From Micromonospora chersina (GTDB lineage: Bacteria; Actinomycetota; Actinomycetes; Mycobacteriales; Micromonosporaceae): a stretch of 64,000 nt of DNA. Positions 46,272-54,566 of the stretch are shown here, piece by piece. A program made the position numbers and the translations under genes. The notes under the pieces were generated by a model. That model did not search any database, was not told where the DNA came from, and saw only the letters and a list, made by a program, of their open reading frames with translations. Location: NCBI RefSeq assembly GCF_900091475.1, contig NZ_FMIB01000002.1, positions 2,604,001 through 2,668,000 on the forward strand. The letters run 5' to 3'. Each line of letters starts with the position of its first letter. The stretch's first letter is position 1.

Positions 46272-48827
46272 TCACAGGCGGCGCGGGCCCGTGTCCGGGC
46301 GGGCAGCCTCGGTGCCGGTGCGGACCGTGGCGTGCAGCACCGAGATGCCGTCCGGCCGGGCCAGCACCGGATTCAGGGTGAGCGACCGCACCCGGGGCTG
46401 CTCGTCGGCGAGCCGCCCGACCCGCAGCAGCAGGTCGACCAGGGCGGCCCGGTCCACCGGCGCGGCGCCCCGGTGCCCGCGCAGCAGCGGCGCGGCCCGC
46501 GGCTCGTCGACAAGTTCGGCGGCGTCCCGGTCGGTAAGCGGCACGGCCCGCCAGGCCCGGTCGCCGAGCAGCTCGGTGGCCACGCCACCCAGGCCGAAGC
46601 CGACCACCGGCCCGAACGCCGGGTCCTCCACCAGCTCCACCACGCAGGCCACCCCCGGCGGGACCATCGGCTGGACCAGCACGTCCGCGCCGAAGACCGG
46701 GGCCATCTCGGCGTACGCGCGGCGCAGCGCGGCGGCGTCGGCCAGGTCGAGCCGGACCGCGCCCAGGTCGAGGCGGTGCCGCAGCCCGGGGGCGGCCGCC
46801 TTGAGCGCGACCGGCCAGCCGAGCCGCCCGGCCGCCGCCACCGCCTCCTCGGCCGAGTGCGCGGGCGCCGACTCCACCACGTCGATCCCGTACGCGCGCA
46901 GCAGCGCCGCCGTCTCGGCCCCGTCGGGTCGCAGCGCGGCCTGCCCGGCCGACCGGTCGACCCGGTCCAGCTCGGGCAGCACGCCGGGCGGGCGGCGCAG
47001 CCAGTCGGCGTACGTGGTGACCCGGGCCAGGGCCCGGACCGCCTCCTCCACGCTCGGGTACGCGGGCACCCCGGCGGGCACCCGGCCGGCGAGGAAGGTG
47101 GCCACCACCGGCTTCCCGGTGGTCCGCGCGTCGGGCAGCGCGGCCGTGAAGTCGCCCTCGGGGTCGGTGAGCTGGCCCGGCAGCGGCGGCGCGAAGACCG
47201 CCACCACGGCGTCCACCCGCTCGTCGGCGGCGGACGCGGCGAGCGCGGCGGCGTACTCGGCGGCGGTGGCCCGGGGGCCGACGTCGTGCGGCCAGCCGTC
47301 GGCCACGGTGAGGCCCTGGGCGGCGCAGGCCGTGGCGGCCAGCCCGGTCAGCGCCGAGGAGTTGCCCACCACGGCGACCCGGCGGCCCGCCGGCAGCGGC
47401 TGGTGGGCCAGCAGCACGCCGACGTCGAGCAGTTCCGCGACCGTGTCCACCCGGATCACCCCGGACTGGGCGAAGAGCGCGCTGACCGCGGCGGCGTCCA
47501 GGGCCGGTGCGTCGCCGACCCCCGGCGGGCGGGCCAGCGAGGCGAGCGCCACCACCGGCTTGCTCCGGCCGATCCTCCGGGCCAGCCGGGCGAACTTGCG
47601 CGGGTTGCCGAACGTCTCCAGGTAGAGCGTGATGACGTCGGTGCCGGGATCGTCCTGCCAGTACTGGAGCAGGTCGTTGCCGGAGACGTCGGCCCGGTTG
47701 CCGGCCGAGACGAAGCTGGACAGGCCGAGGCCCCGGCGGGACGCCTCGGCGAGCAGGGCCACCCCGAACGCGCCGGACTGGCTGAACACGCCGACCCGGC
47801 CGGGGGCGGGCAGCACGGGGGCGAGGGTGGCGTTGAGGCGTACCGCCGGGTCGGTGTTGGCCACGCCCAGGCAGTTCGGGCCGACCACCCGCATGCCGGC
47901 CAGGTGGGCGGCGCGGACCAGGGCGCGCTGCGCGGCCGCCCCCGCCGGGCCGGACTCGGCGAACCCGGCGGAGATCACCACGAGCCCGTGCGCGCCGGCC
48001 TTCGCGGCGTCGGCCACCACGTCGGTCACCGCGTCGGGGGCGACGGCCACCACGGCCAGGTCGATGTCCGCGCCGGCGTCGGCCGCCGACGGGTACGCGG
48101 GCAGCCCCGCCACGGTGGCCGCGGTCGGGTGCACGGGGACGATCGCGCCGGTGAACCCGCCGTCGCGCAGGTGCCCGAGCAGGGCCGCGCCGACCCCCTG
48201 GCCGGTGGTGCTGGCGCCGTAGACGGCGATGCCGCGCGGGGCGAGCAGCCGGGCGATCGAGCGGGCCTCGGTGCGGTGCTCCCGGCCGCGCTGCACCTCC
48301 AGGGTGGCCTCGGTGGGGGCGATCGGGAAGTTCAGGTGCACCACGCCGTCGGCATACTGGCGCTGGACCTGGTAGCCGAAGTCGGAGAAGACCCGCAGCA
48401 TCGTCCCGTTGGCCGGGAGCACCTCGGCGACGAAGTGCACGATGCCGTAGCGCCGGGCGGCGTCGGCCAGGTGCTCCAGCAGCACCGAGCCGATGCCCCG
48501 GCCCTGGTACGCGTCCTCCACCACGAAGGCCACCTCGGCCTCGGGCGAGGCGGGGCCGAGCCGCTCGTACCGGCCGACGGCGACGATCCGGTCGCCGGCC
48601 AGCACCACGAACGCCTCCCGGTCGCGGTGGTCGACGTTGACGAACCGCTGCAGGTCCCGCTCCGGGATGCGCGGGTACGGCGAGAAGTAGCGCAGGTAGC
48701 GGGTGCGCTCGGAGAAACGCGAGTGCATCGCCACGATCGCGGCGGCGTCGTCCGGGCGGATCTGCCGCAGCTGGACGGTCGTGCCGTCGCTGAGCAGCAC
48801 GTCCACCGGTTGCTCGAGAGTGGTCAC
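46272..48827 (-). CDS. GNAT / NDP-forming acyl-CoA synthetase fusion (Pat-type protein lysine acetyltransferase)
   Basis: An 851-aa cytoplasmic protein. Residues about 1–175 are a GNAT acetyltransferase (FVVEDAYQGRGIGSVLLEHL, acetyl-CoA loop). Then come a CoA-binding Rossmann domain (GIAVYGASTTGQGVGAALLG), a succinyl-CoA-ligase-like domain (GVFSQSGAFGVALLAEA, lacking a clear catalytic His) and an ATP-grasp domain (LKAAAPGLRHRLDLGAV). GNAT-first order resembles the S. lividans-type Pat. These enzymes acetylate acyl-CoA synthetases and shut them off. The stop of the acuC-like gene is 3 nt upstream of its ATG at 48827, so acetylase and deacetylase form one operon. Confidence 0.92.
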   Translation of the reverse strand: MTTLEQPVDVLLSDGTTVQLRQIRPDDAAAIVAMHSRFSERTRYLRYFSPYPRIPERDLQRFVNVDHRDREAFVVLAGDRIVAVGRYERLGPASPEAEVAFVVEDAYQGRGIGSVLLEHLADAARRYGIVHFVAEVLPANGTMLRVFSDFGYQVQRQYADGVVHLNFPIAPTEATLEVQRGREHRTEARSIARLLAPRGIAVYGASTTGQGVGAALLGHLRDGGFTGAIVPVHPTAATVAGLPAYPSAADAGADIDLAVVAVAPDAVTDVVADAAKAGAHGLVVISAGFAESGPAGAAAQRALVRAAHLAGMRVVGPNCLGVANTDPAVRLNATLAPVLPAPGRVGVFSQSGAFGVALLAEASRRGLGLSSFVSAGNRADVSGNDLLQYWQDDPGTDVITLYLETFGNPRKFARLARRIGRSKPVVALASLARPPGVGDAPALDAAAVSALFAQSGVIRVDTVAELLDVGVLLAHQPLPAGRRVAVVGNSSALTGLAATACAAQGLTVADGWPHDVGPRATAAEYAAALAASAADERVDAVVAVFAPPLPGQLTDPEGDFTAALPDARTTGKPVVATFLAGRVPAGVPAYPSVEEAVRALARVTTYADWLRRPPGVLPELDRVDRSAGQAALRPDGAETAALLRAYGIDVVESAPAHSAEEAVAAAGRLGWPVALKAAAPGLRHRLDLGAVRLDLADAAALRRAYAEMAPVFGADVLVQPMVPPGVACVVELVEDPAFGPVVGFGLGGVATELLGDRAWRAVPLTDRDAAELVDEPRAAPLLRGHRGAAPVDRAALVDLLLRVGRLADEQPRVRSLTLNPVLARPDGISVLHATVRTGTEAARPDTGPRRL

Positions 48828-48830
48828 CGG

Positions 48831-50012
48831 TCAGTCGCGCGGGTCGTGCGGGTCGAGCCCGAGCAGCGGGAAGACCGCCTTGCGGGTCGCCGCGACCGCC
48901 CGGTCCACCGCGGTCGGCTCGCCGCTCGGCTGCCACGGCTGGTACGACGGGTCGACGTCGTCGGTCATCCGCAGCGGCACGTCGTGCCCGGGTCGCCGCC
49001 GCGCCGCCAGGTCACGCCAGCCCGGCGGGGTGAGCGTGGCCGGGTCCAGCGGCTCCCCGGTGGCCACCGCGAGCAGGTGCGTCCAGGCCCGGGGCACCAC
49101 CTCGACCAGGGCGTACCCGCCGCCGCCGGTGGCCACCCAGCGGCCGTCGCACAGCTCGTCGGCGAGCGCGCGCAACGCCACATAGGTGGCCCGCTGACCG
49201 TCGACGGAGAGGTGCAGGTCGGCCAGGGGGTCGAGCCGGTGCCCGTCCGCCCCGCACTGGGTGACCAGCACCTGCGGCCGGAACGCCCGCAGCACCGACG
49301 GCACGATCGCGTGGAACGCCCGCTGCCAGCCCGCGTCGCCGACCCCGGGCGGCAGCGGCACGTTGACGGCGGAGCCCTCCGCGCCCGGGCCGCCGGTCTC
49401 GTCGGGGAACCCGGTGCCGGGGAACAGCGCCAGCGGCGTCTCGTGCAGGCTGACCGTGAGCACCCGCGGGTCCCGGTAGAAGATCTCCTGCACGCCGTCG
49501 CCGTGGTGCACGTCCACGTCCACGTACGCGATCCGCTCCGCGCCCAGGTCGAGCAGGCGGGCGATGGCCACCGCCGGGTCGTTGTAGACGCAGAAGCCGG
49601 CGGCCCGGGCCGGCATGGCGTGGTGCAGCCCACCGGCCACGTTGACCGCCCGCAGCGCCTCCCCCCGCCAGACCGCCTCGGCCGCGGCCACACTCGCCCC
49701 GGCGATCAGCGCGCTCGACTCGTGCATGCCCTCGAAGACCGGGTTGTCGGAGGTGCCCAGGCCGAAGCCGGCGAACAGCGGATCCCGGGGCGCGGCCCGC
49801 ACGGCGTCCAGGTAGCGCGGGTCGTGCACCCGGGTCAGCAGCGCGTCGTCGGCCGGCGCCGGCTTCACCAGCCGGACCCCGGGCCGGTCCAGCACCCCCA
49901 GCTCGCGGGCGAGCGCCATGGTCAACTCGACCCGCACCGGGTCGAGGGGATGGTCGCCCATGTCGTACCCGAGCAGGGCGTCGTCCCACACCACCACCGT
50001 GTCGTCGGCCAT
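48831..50012 (-). CDS. acuC: Acetoin utilization protein AcuC (class I/II-like deacetylase)
   Basis: A 393-aa zinc-dependent histone-deacetylase-fold protein. Active-site motifs: GGLHHAMPARAAGFCVYND (HH charge relay), YVDVDVHHGDGVQEIFYRD (zinc-binding Asp and His), and CGADGHRLDPLADLHLS (second zinc Asp), with VATGGGGYALVEVVP near the end. AcuC deacetylates acyl-CoA synthetases and so reverses Pat acetylation. Its adjacency to the Pat-type gene, with 3 nt between, makes a reversible acetylation module. The ATG at 50012 opens MADDTVVVWDD. Confidence 0.95.
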   Translation of the reverse strand: MADDTVVVWDDALLGYDMGDHPLDPVRVELTMALARELGVLDRPGVRLVKPAPADDALLTRVHDPRYLDAVRAAPRDPLFAGFGLGTSDNPVFEGMHESSALIAGASVAAAEAVWRGEALRAVNVAGGLHHAMPARAAGFCVYNDPAVAIARLLDLGAERIAYVDVDVHHGDGVQEIFYRDPRVLTVSLHETPLALFPGTGFPDETGGPGAEGSAVNVPLPPGVGDAGWQRAFHAIVPSVLRAFRPQVLVTQCGADGHRLDPLADLHLSVDGQRATYVALRALADELCDGRWVATGGGGYALVEVVPRAWTHLLAVATGEPLDPATLTPPGWRDLAARRRPGHDVPLRMTDDVDPSYQPWQPSGEPTAVDRAVAATRKAVFPLLGLDPHDPRD

Positions 50013-50060
50013 GGGGCCATCGTCGCACGGGGGTCGGGGCCGGCCCACGGCACGCGCGCC

Positions 50061-50918
50061 TCAGCGGCCGGATGTCTCCCCGGTGGCCACCGGACGGTCC
50101 GGGTCGGCCACCCAGTTGCTCCACGACCCGACGTACAGGGCGGCGTCCGGGCGGCCGGCCAGGTGCAGCGCCAGGACCGCCTGGGCGGCGGTCACCCCCG
50201 AGCCGCAGTACGCGCCGACCGGCGCGCCCTCGGCCACCCCGGCGGCGGCGAACCGCTCGCGCAGCGCCTCGGCGGCGGGGAAGCGCCCCTCGGTGACGTA
50301 CCCGGGTGCGGGCAGGTTGACCGCGCCCGGGACGTGCCCGGCGACCGGGTCGATCGGCTCGGTCTCGCCCCGGTAGCGGGGCGCGGCCCGTACGTCGAGC
50401 AGCACCCCGGTGTCGGCGGCGGCCAGCCGGGCGGCCTCCCCCGCGTCCAGCACCGGCAGCTCGCCGGGGGTGACCGTGACGTCGCCGGGCGGGGGCGCCG
50501 GCGCGTCGGTCGAGACCGGTCCACCCGCCGCGACCCAGGCCGGGAAACCGCCGTGCAGCACCCGGACCGACCGGTGGCCGGCCCAGCGCAGGGTCCACCA
50601 GGCGCGGGCGGCCGACATGCCGTCGCCGCCGTCGTACACCACCACGGGGTGCCCGGCGCGGACGCCGGCGGCCCGCAGCGCGGCCTGGAGCGCGGCGGGG
50701 TCGGGCAGCGGGTGCCGGCCGGCGGCGCCCGGCCGGCCACAGAGTTCGGTGTCCAGGTCGACGAAGACCGCGCCGGGCAGGTGACCGGCCCGGTAGTCCT
50801 CCCGGCCGGGCGGCCCGGCGAGCCGCCAGCGGACGTCGAGCAGGGTGGGCGGGTCGGCGCGGTCGAGCTCGGCGGCGAGCCGGTCGGGCTCGACCAGGAG
50901 GTCTTCGGTTCCGGACAT
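50061..50918 (-). CDS. sseA: Two-domain rhodanese sulfurtransferase (SseA-like)
   Basis: A 285-aa thiosulfate or 3-mercaptopyruvate sulfurtransferase. The N-terminal rhodanese domain is inactive (no Cys in its DGGDGMSAA loop). The C-terminal domain has the catalytic Cys238 in GAYCGSGVTAAQAV, the CGSGVTA loop typical of mercaptopyruvate sulfurtransferases. It also has DVRWRLAGPPGREDYRAGHL in the first domain. The protein transfers sulfur to thiophiles and helps cyanide or thiol detoxification. ATG at 50918 opens MSGTEDLLVEP. It lies divergently to ideR. Confidence 0.93.
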   Translation of the reverse strand: MSGTEDLLVEPDRLAAELDRADPPTLLDVRWRLAGPPGREDYRAGHLPGAVFVDLDTELCGRPGAAGRHPLPDPAALQAALRAAGVRAGHPVVVYDGGDGMSAARAWWTLRWAGHRSVRVLHGGFPAWVAAGGPVSTDAPAPPPGDVTVTPGELPVLDAGEAARLAAADTGVLLDVRAAPRYRGETEPIDPVAGHVPGAVNLPAPGYVTEGRFPAAEALRERFAAAGVAEGAPVGAYCGSGVTAAQAVLALHLAGRPDAALYVGSWSNWVADPDRPVATGETSGR

Positions 50919-51016
50919 GCGGTCCAGTCAACACCATCCGGGCAGCGACCTCCCGGTTCGGCGGCCGTTGATCGTCGGGGGTCCGGGGTAGCATCGGACG
51001 CCGGAGGGCCGCTGAC

Positions 51017-51703
51017 GTGAAGCATGACCTGGTCGACACGACCGAGATGTACCTGCGCACCATCCTCGAGCTGGAAGAGGAGGGGGTGCCGCCGCTGCGT
51101 GCCCGCATCGCCGAGCGGCTGAAGCAGAGCGGTCCCACCGTCAGCCAGACCGTCGCCCGGATGGAGCGCGACGGCCTGCTCACCGTCGAGGGCGACCGGC
51201 ACCTCACGCTCACCGAGCTGGGCCGCGGCACGGCGGTTTCGGTCATGCGCAAGCACCGGCTGGCCGAGCTGCTGCTGGTCAACGTGATCGGGATGCCCTA
51301 CGAGGAGGCCCACGAGGAGGCCTGCCGGTGGGAGCACGTGATGAGCGACGCGGTCGAGAAGCGGGTCTACGACCTGCTCAACCGCCCGACCCGCTCGCCC
51401 TACGGCAACCCGATCCCGGGCCTGGAGGAGCTGGGCGACCCGGGCCTGCGCGAGGCCGAGACCGCCGAGGGCGAGCGCAACCTGGCCTTCCCGGGCCTGT
51501 CCGGGCCGGTCGTCGTGCGGCGGATCTGCGAGAGCGTGCAGACCGACGCGGACGTGCTCCGGCAGTTGCACGCGGCGGGCGTCGACCCGGGTGCCACGGT
51601 CACCGTGGCCCAGGAGCGCGACGGCGTCTCCATCGACCGCTCCGGTGACCGGGTGCGGCTGCCCCGCGAGGTGGCCTCCCGGGTCTTCGTCGCGGCCCGC
51701 TGA
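51017..51703 (+). CDS. ideR: Iron-dependent DtxR-family repressor IdeR
   Basis: A 228-aa metalloregulator. The N-terminal winged helix (ARIAERLKQSGPTVSQTVAR) is followed by a dimerisation and metal-binding domain. All DtxR ligands can be seen: Met11, Cys103, Glu106 and His107 for the primary site, His80, Glu84 and His99 for the ancillary site. The SH3-like C-terminal domain begins about residue 150. It represses iron uptake genes when Fe2+ is bound. The GTG at 51017 gives VKHDLVDTTEMYLRTI; TAGCAT at 50988–50993 could be its -10 box with a short leader. Adjacent to sseA and sigB, as in M. tuberculosis. Confidence 0.96.
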   Translation: MKHDLVDTTEMYLRTILELEEEGVPPLRARIAERLKQSGPTVSQTVARMERDGLLTVEGDRHLTLTELGRGTAVSVMRKHRLAELLLVNVIGMPYEEAHEEACRWEHVMSDAVEKRVYDLLNRPTRSPYGNPIPGLEELGDPGLREAETAEGERNLAFPGLSGPVVVRRICESVQTDADVLRQLHAAGVDPGATVTVAQERDGVSIDRSGDRVRLPREVASRVFVAAR

Positions 51704-51719
51704 CCCGCCCGCCCGGCGC

Positions 51720-52268
51720 TCAGAGCTGCCGGGTGTCGATCACCTTGGCAAGGGTGACCAGCTTCCCGGCCACCTTGTCGGCCTCGGCCGTGGCCGTGCC
51801 GCGCGGGCTGGTCCAGCGCAGCGTGGCCAGCCGCCCCTCGCTGGCCAGCCAGCCCACCTCGGCCGTCGGGCCGACCTTCGCCGTCTTCGGCAGCGTGTGC
51901 CGGTAGGCGATCTTCCCGAGCTTGGTGACCTTCTTCGCGCCCCGGGGCAGCACGTCCAGGGTGAATGTCGACGTGTCGATCGACGTGTCGGTCACCGTGA
52001 GGGTCAACTCCGGCAGCACGGCCTGCTCGGCGCGGACCACGCAGGTGTGGGTGTCGCCCTTGTCCATGGCGGCGGCCACGTCGAATCTGCCGCCGGTGTG
52101 CTTGGCGATCACCGCGAAGTCGAGCAGCCGGCACGCCCCGCCCGACGAGGCCGCGGAGACCTCGACCGCCCTCGGTGCCGCCGCCGGCGCCGCCACCGGC
52201 GGGACCTCCCTGGCGCAACCGGCGGTCAGCAGTACGGCCGAAGCGGCCAGCCAGGTACGGGCGCGCAC
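51720..52268 (-). CDS. Putative lipoprotein, DUF3558-like
   Basis: A 182-aa exported lipoprotein. The signal ends at lipobox LLTAGC (Cys about residue 18), following VRARTWLAASAV. The mature part begins with an Ala/Pro-rich linker, then GGACRLLDFAVIAKHTGGRF with a Cys and DTHTCVVRAEQAVLPE with a second, matching the Cys-pair layout of DUF3558-type cell-surface proteins; the domain name is tentative. The GTG at 52268 follows GGAGG by 7 nt. It converges on ideR, which is only 16 bp away. No function known. Confidence 0.75.
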   Translation of the reverse strand: MRARTWLAASAVLLTAGCAREVPPVAAPAAAPRAVEVSAASSGGACRLLDFAVIAKHTGGRFDVAAAMDKGDTHTCVVRAEQAVLPELTLTVTDTSIDTSTFTLDVLPRGAKKVTKLGKIAYRHTLPKTAKVGPTAEVGWLASEGRLATLRWTSPRGTATAEADKVAGKLVTLAKVIDTRQL

Positions 52269-52397
52269 GGGAAGACCTCCGCGATCGTCGGCGAGTGCTC
52301 CCGCCGGAACTCCGTCGAACACCGTACGGGGCACCCGGCGGGGGCGAAAGTACCCGGGTGCTCCCGGCGGGCGGGCCGCCGGGAGCACCGGATCCGA

Positions 52398-53660
52398 TCA
52401 GGGCAGCTGGGGTGGGTCCATCCAGCTCCAGGTCACGCCGTCCGTGGAGAACCAGACACCCTTGCTGTCCGGCCAGCCCGTCTGCACGAAGCCCCCGGGC
52501 ACCGGGCGCGGATCGGCCCCCGGCCCCAGCGCGGTGCGGTGCCATGTCGCACCGCCGTCGGAACTGGCGAGCATCAACGGATCCTCCCGGGCGGAGATGC
52601 CGGCCTGGACCACCAGCACCCCGTCCGGCCGCAGTGCCGCACGGATGGTGCGGTCGCCGACGGCGGCCGTGCCGGCGGTCCGGTTCCAGGTGGTGCCGCC
52701 GTCCGCGCTGCGCCACACGACGAGGCTGCCGCGCACCCGACCGATCGCGTAGACCGTGCGCCCGTCCCGGGTGGCGACGGCGGGGCCACCGACGTCGTCG
52801 GAGGCGGTGAGGTCGTCGGGGAACTCGTGCCGGGACCAGGTGCGCCCACCGTCGCGGCTCACCTCCACGGCGCCGCCGGTCCCGGTGATCCGGCCGTCGG
52901 TGGCGATGTGCTCGCCGGTGAACCCGCTGACCCACAGACCCGCTTCGGCCGGCACGCTCTCCACCAGCACGGCGTTGTGCAGTGTCGACCGCCGGTTGAG
53001 CTGCACGACGTCTCCGGTGGCCGGGTCGACCGCGACGAGCGGCTCGTCGGTCGGGCCCCTGAGCAGGCTGACAACAGGCCAGCCCGCCGGCAGCGCCTCC
53101 GCCGTCCGCGGCTGGACCTTCCGCCAGTTGCTGCCGCCGTCCGTGGTGGCGATCCACTCCGCGAAGCGGTTGTCGGGGGCGGACCGGGGAATGTACCGGG
53201 CGACCACGGTGCGTGGTCCGGCCGCCCGCAGGTCCAGCGCGCCGTTGACGAACGCCGGCAGGTCACCGGTGCGCCAGTGCCGACCGCCGTCCTCCGTGCC
53301 CGCCCAGCGGATCCCGCACCCGCCGCACTCGCTCCACCGCAGGTAGATGTGGTCCAGGTCCCCGGCGACGGGCCGCCCGGTCGCCACCCCTTGATCCGTA
53401 CCCGGGCTGGGTGTGCCGCCGGGGATCGGGATGAAGTCCGGGGTGCGGACCGCACCGACCCCCACCGACGGCGGCGTCGGAGCGTCCGGGCGGGCCGCCA
53501 CGGCGACACCCGAACCGGCGAGCACCATGGCCGCGGTCGCGACGGTCAGCACGCGCCGACGGCGGCGGCGCCGCCGGGCGACGGCAACGACCTTCTCGAA
53601 CTGGGGCTTGAAGCCGTGGTACGCGGCGTCCTTCAGCCCGGTGAAGTCCAGCTCAGGCAT
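52398..53660 (-). CDS. Membrane-anchored BNR/sialidase-like propeller, candidate anti-sigma factor
   Basis: A 420-aa protein. An N-terminal cytoplasmic segment of about 35 residues (MPELDFTGLKDAAYHGF… then an eight-Arg stretch) precedes a single membrane helix (about 37–55, VLTVATAAMVLAGSGVAVA). An outer six- or seven-bladed propeller follows with BNR-type Asp-box-like repeats: WAGTEDGGRHWRTGDLP, IATTDGGSNWRKV, EVSRDGGRTWSRHE, WRSADGGTTWNRTA, ASSDGGATWHRTA. No sialidase active-site set was recognised. Its start overlaps the ECF sigma stop by 8 bp, so it may bind the sigma factor with its N-terminus (inference). Confidence 0.85.
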   Translation of the reverse strand: MPELDFTGLKDAAYHGFKPQFEKVVAVARRRRRRRRVLTVATAAMVLAGSGVAVAARPDAPTPPSVGVGAVRTPDFIPIPGGTPSPGTDQGVATGRPVAGDLDHIYLRWSECGGCGIRWAGTEDGGRHWRTGDLPAFVNGALDLRAAGPRTVVARYIPRSAPDNRFAEWIATTDGGSNWRKVQPRTAEALPAGWPVVSLLRGPTDEPLVAVDPATGDVVQLNRRSTLHNAVLVESVPAEAGLWVSGFTGEHIATDGRITGTGGAVEVSRDGGRTWSRHEFPDDLTASDDVGGPAVATRDGRTVYAIGRVRGSLVVWRSADGGTTWNRTAGTAAVGDRTIRAALRPDGVLVVQAGISAREDPLMLASSDGGATWHRTALGPGADPRPVPGGFVQTGWPDSKGVWFSTDGVTWSWMDPPQLP

Positions 53661-54207
53661 GACGCACCTCCTGCTCGGTCCGGGTTGTGGTCCGCGTGGA
53701 CGCGCGCAACGGCGGCGGTCGGTCGTCGTCACCGAGGTGCTCGCCGAGCGCGCGGCGGGCCCGCACCAGTCGGGTCTTGACCGCCTCCACCGAGCACCCC
53801 ATGGCCAGCGCCACCTCGCTGACCGGCAGATCCGCCAGGTGGTGGAGCACGACCGTCTCCCGGGCCTCGCGGGGCAGCCGCTGGAGCGCGGCCACCAGTG
53901 CCACATGGTCGGCGCTGAGCGCCGGAGCGCTGGACGGTGCCGGGGCGAGCCGGCCCGAGCGCACCAACCCGTGCAGCAGCACCCGGCGACGGTGCCGGGA
54001 ACGCGCGACGTTCAACGACACCGTCCGCAGCCATGCCTCCGGGTTGGTCACCTCCCGGAACAGGGCCGGCCGGGACAGCGCCCGGACGAACGCCTCCTGC
54101 ACCACGTCCTGCGCCTCGGCGTAGTCGCCTGTCATCGCGTACATCTGGGCCACCAGGCGAGCCGCCGAGGCGGCGTACACCTGCCTGATCTGCTCCTGCA
54201 GGTCCAC
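53653..54207 (-). CDS. ECF-type RNA polymerase sigma factor (SigE/SigK-like)
   Basis: A 184-aa sigma factor with region 2 (YAEAQDVVQEAFVRALSRPA and WLRTVSLNVARSRHRRR) and region 4 (LVAALQRLPREARETVVLHH and DLPVSEVALAMGCSVEAVKT). No anti-sigma domain in the protein itself. The GTG at 54207 follows GGGAGGGG by 5 nt; an upstream in-frame GTG at 54231 places that site inside the coding region and is less likely. Translationally coupled to the propeller gene, the presumed partner. Confidence 0.9.
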   Translation of the reverse strand: MDLQEQIRQVYAASAARLVAQMYAMTGDYAEAQDVVQEAFVRALSRPALFREVTNPEAWLRTVSLNVARSRHRRRVLLHGLVRSGRLAPAPSSAPALSADHVALVAALQRLPREARETVVLHHLADLPVSEVALAMGCSVEAVKTRLVRARRALGEHLGDDDRPPPLRASTRTTTRTEQEVRHA

Positions 54208-54287
54208 ATCGTCCCCTCCCAAGTCGATCACCTCACTGCATACGACTGTTGGGCGGGCAGGGCGGTGACATCCTGCCGAGCGTGGGC

Positions 54288-54530
54288 CTATTCGTCCACG
54301 TAGGGACAGTGCCGGCAGCCGCGCCCGCAGCACGTGCCGCGGCGGGCCAGGAAACCGGCGCTGAGCACGAAGAGCCCGGTGGCCGGGTCGAGGTAGCCGG
54401 CCTCGCCGGCGGCCAGGGCGGCGGCGTGCGCGGCCAGGATCCGCTCCCGGTCGGGGTGGTCGGGCGGCAGCCGCGACGGGTGCGGCTCGCTCAACGGCCG
54501 GCCGGCGAGGGGTCGTCGCTCTCCGGTCAC
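54288..54530 (-). CDS. DUF5522 protein
   Basis: An 80-aa protein ending GTCCGRGCRHCPYVDE, four Cys residues in a compact metal-binding motif (CCxxxCxxC) typical of DUF5522. The rest is a helix ILAAHAAALAAGEAGYLDPA and a strand DPATGLFVLSAGF. Function unknown. It is 36 bp after the asparaginase-containing series, on the same strand. Confidence 0.85.
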   Translation of the reverse strand: MTGERRPLAGRPLSEPHPSRLPPDHPDRERILAAHAAALAAGEAGYLDPATGLFVLSAGFLARRGTCCGRGCRHCPYVDE

Positions 54531-54566
54531 CCGGCGAGTCTACGGAGCCCGCTGAAGTGCGCCGGT

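Noticed and set aside
54208..54231. Sigma factor start at 54231 giving VIDLGGDD, like the VIDLGE motif of the PQQ proteins
   Set aside because: The Shine-Dalgarno GGGAGGGG lies inside this extension and best fits the GTG at 54207; the resemblance is probably chance.
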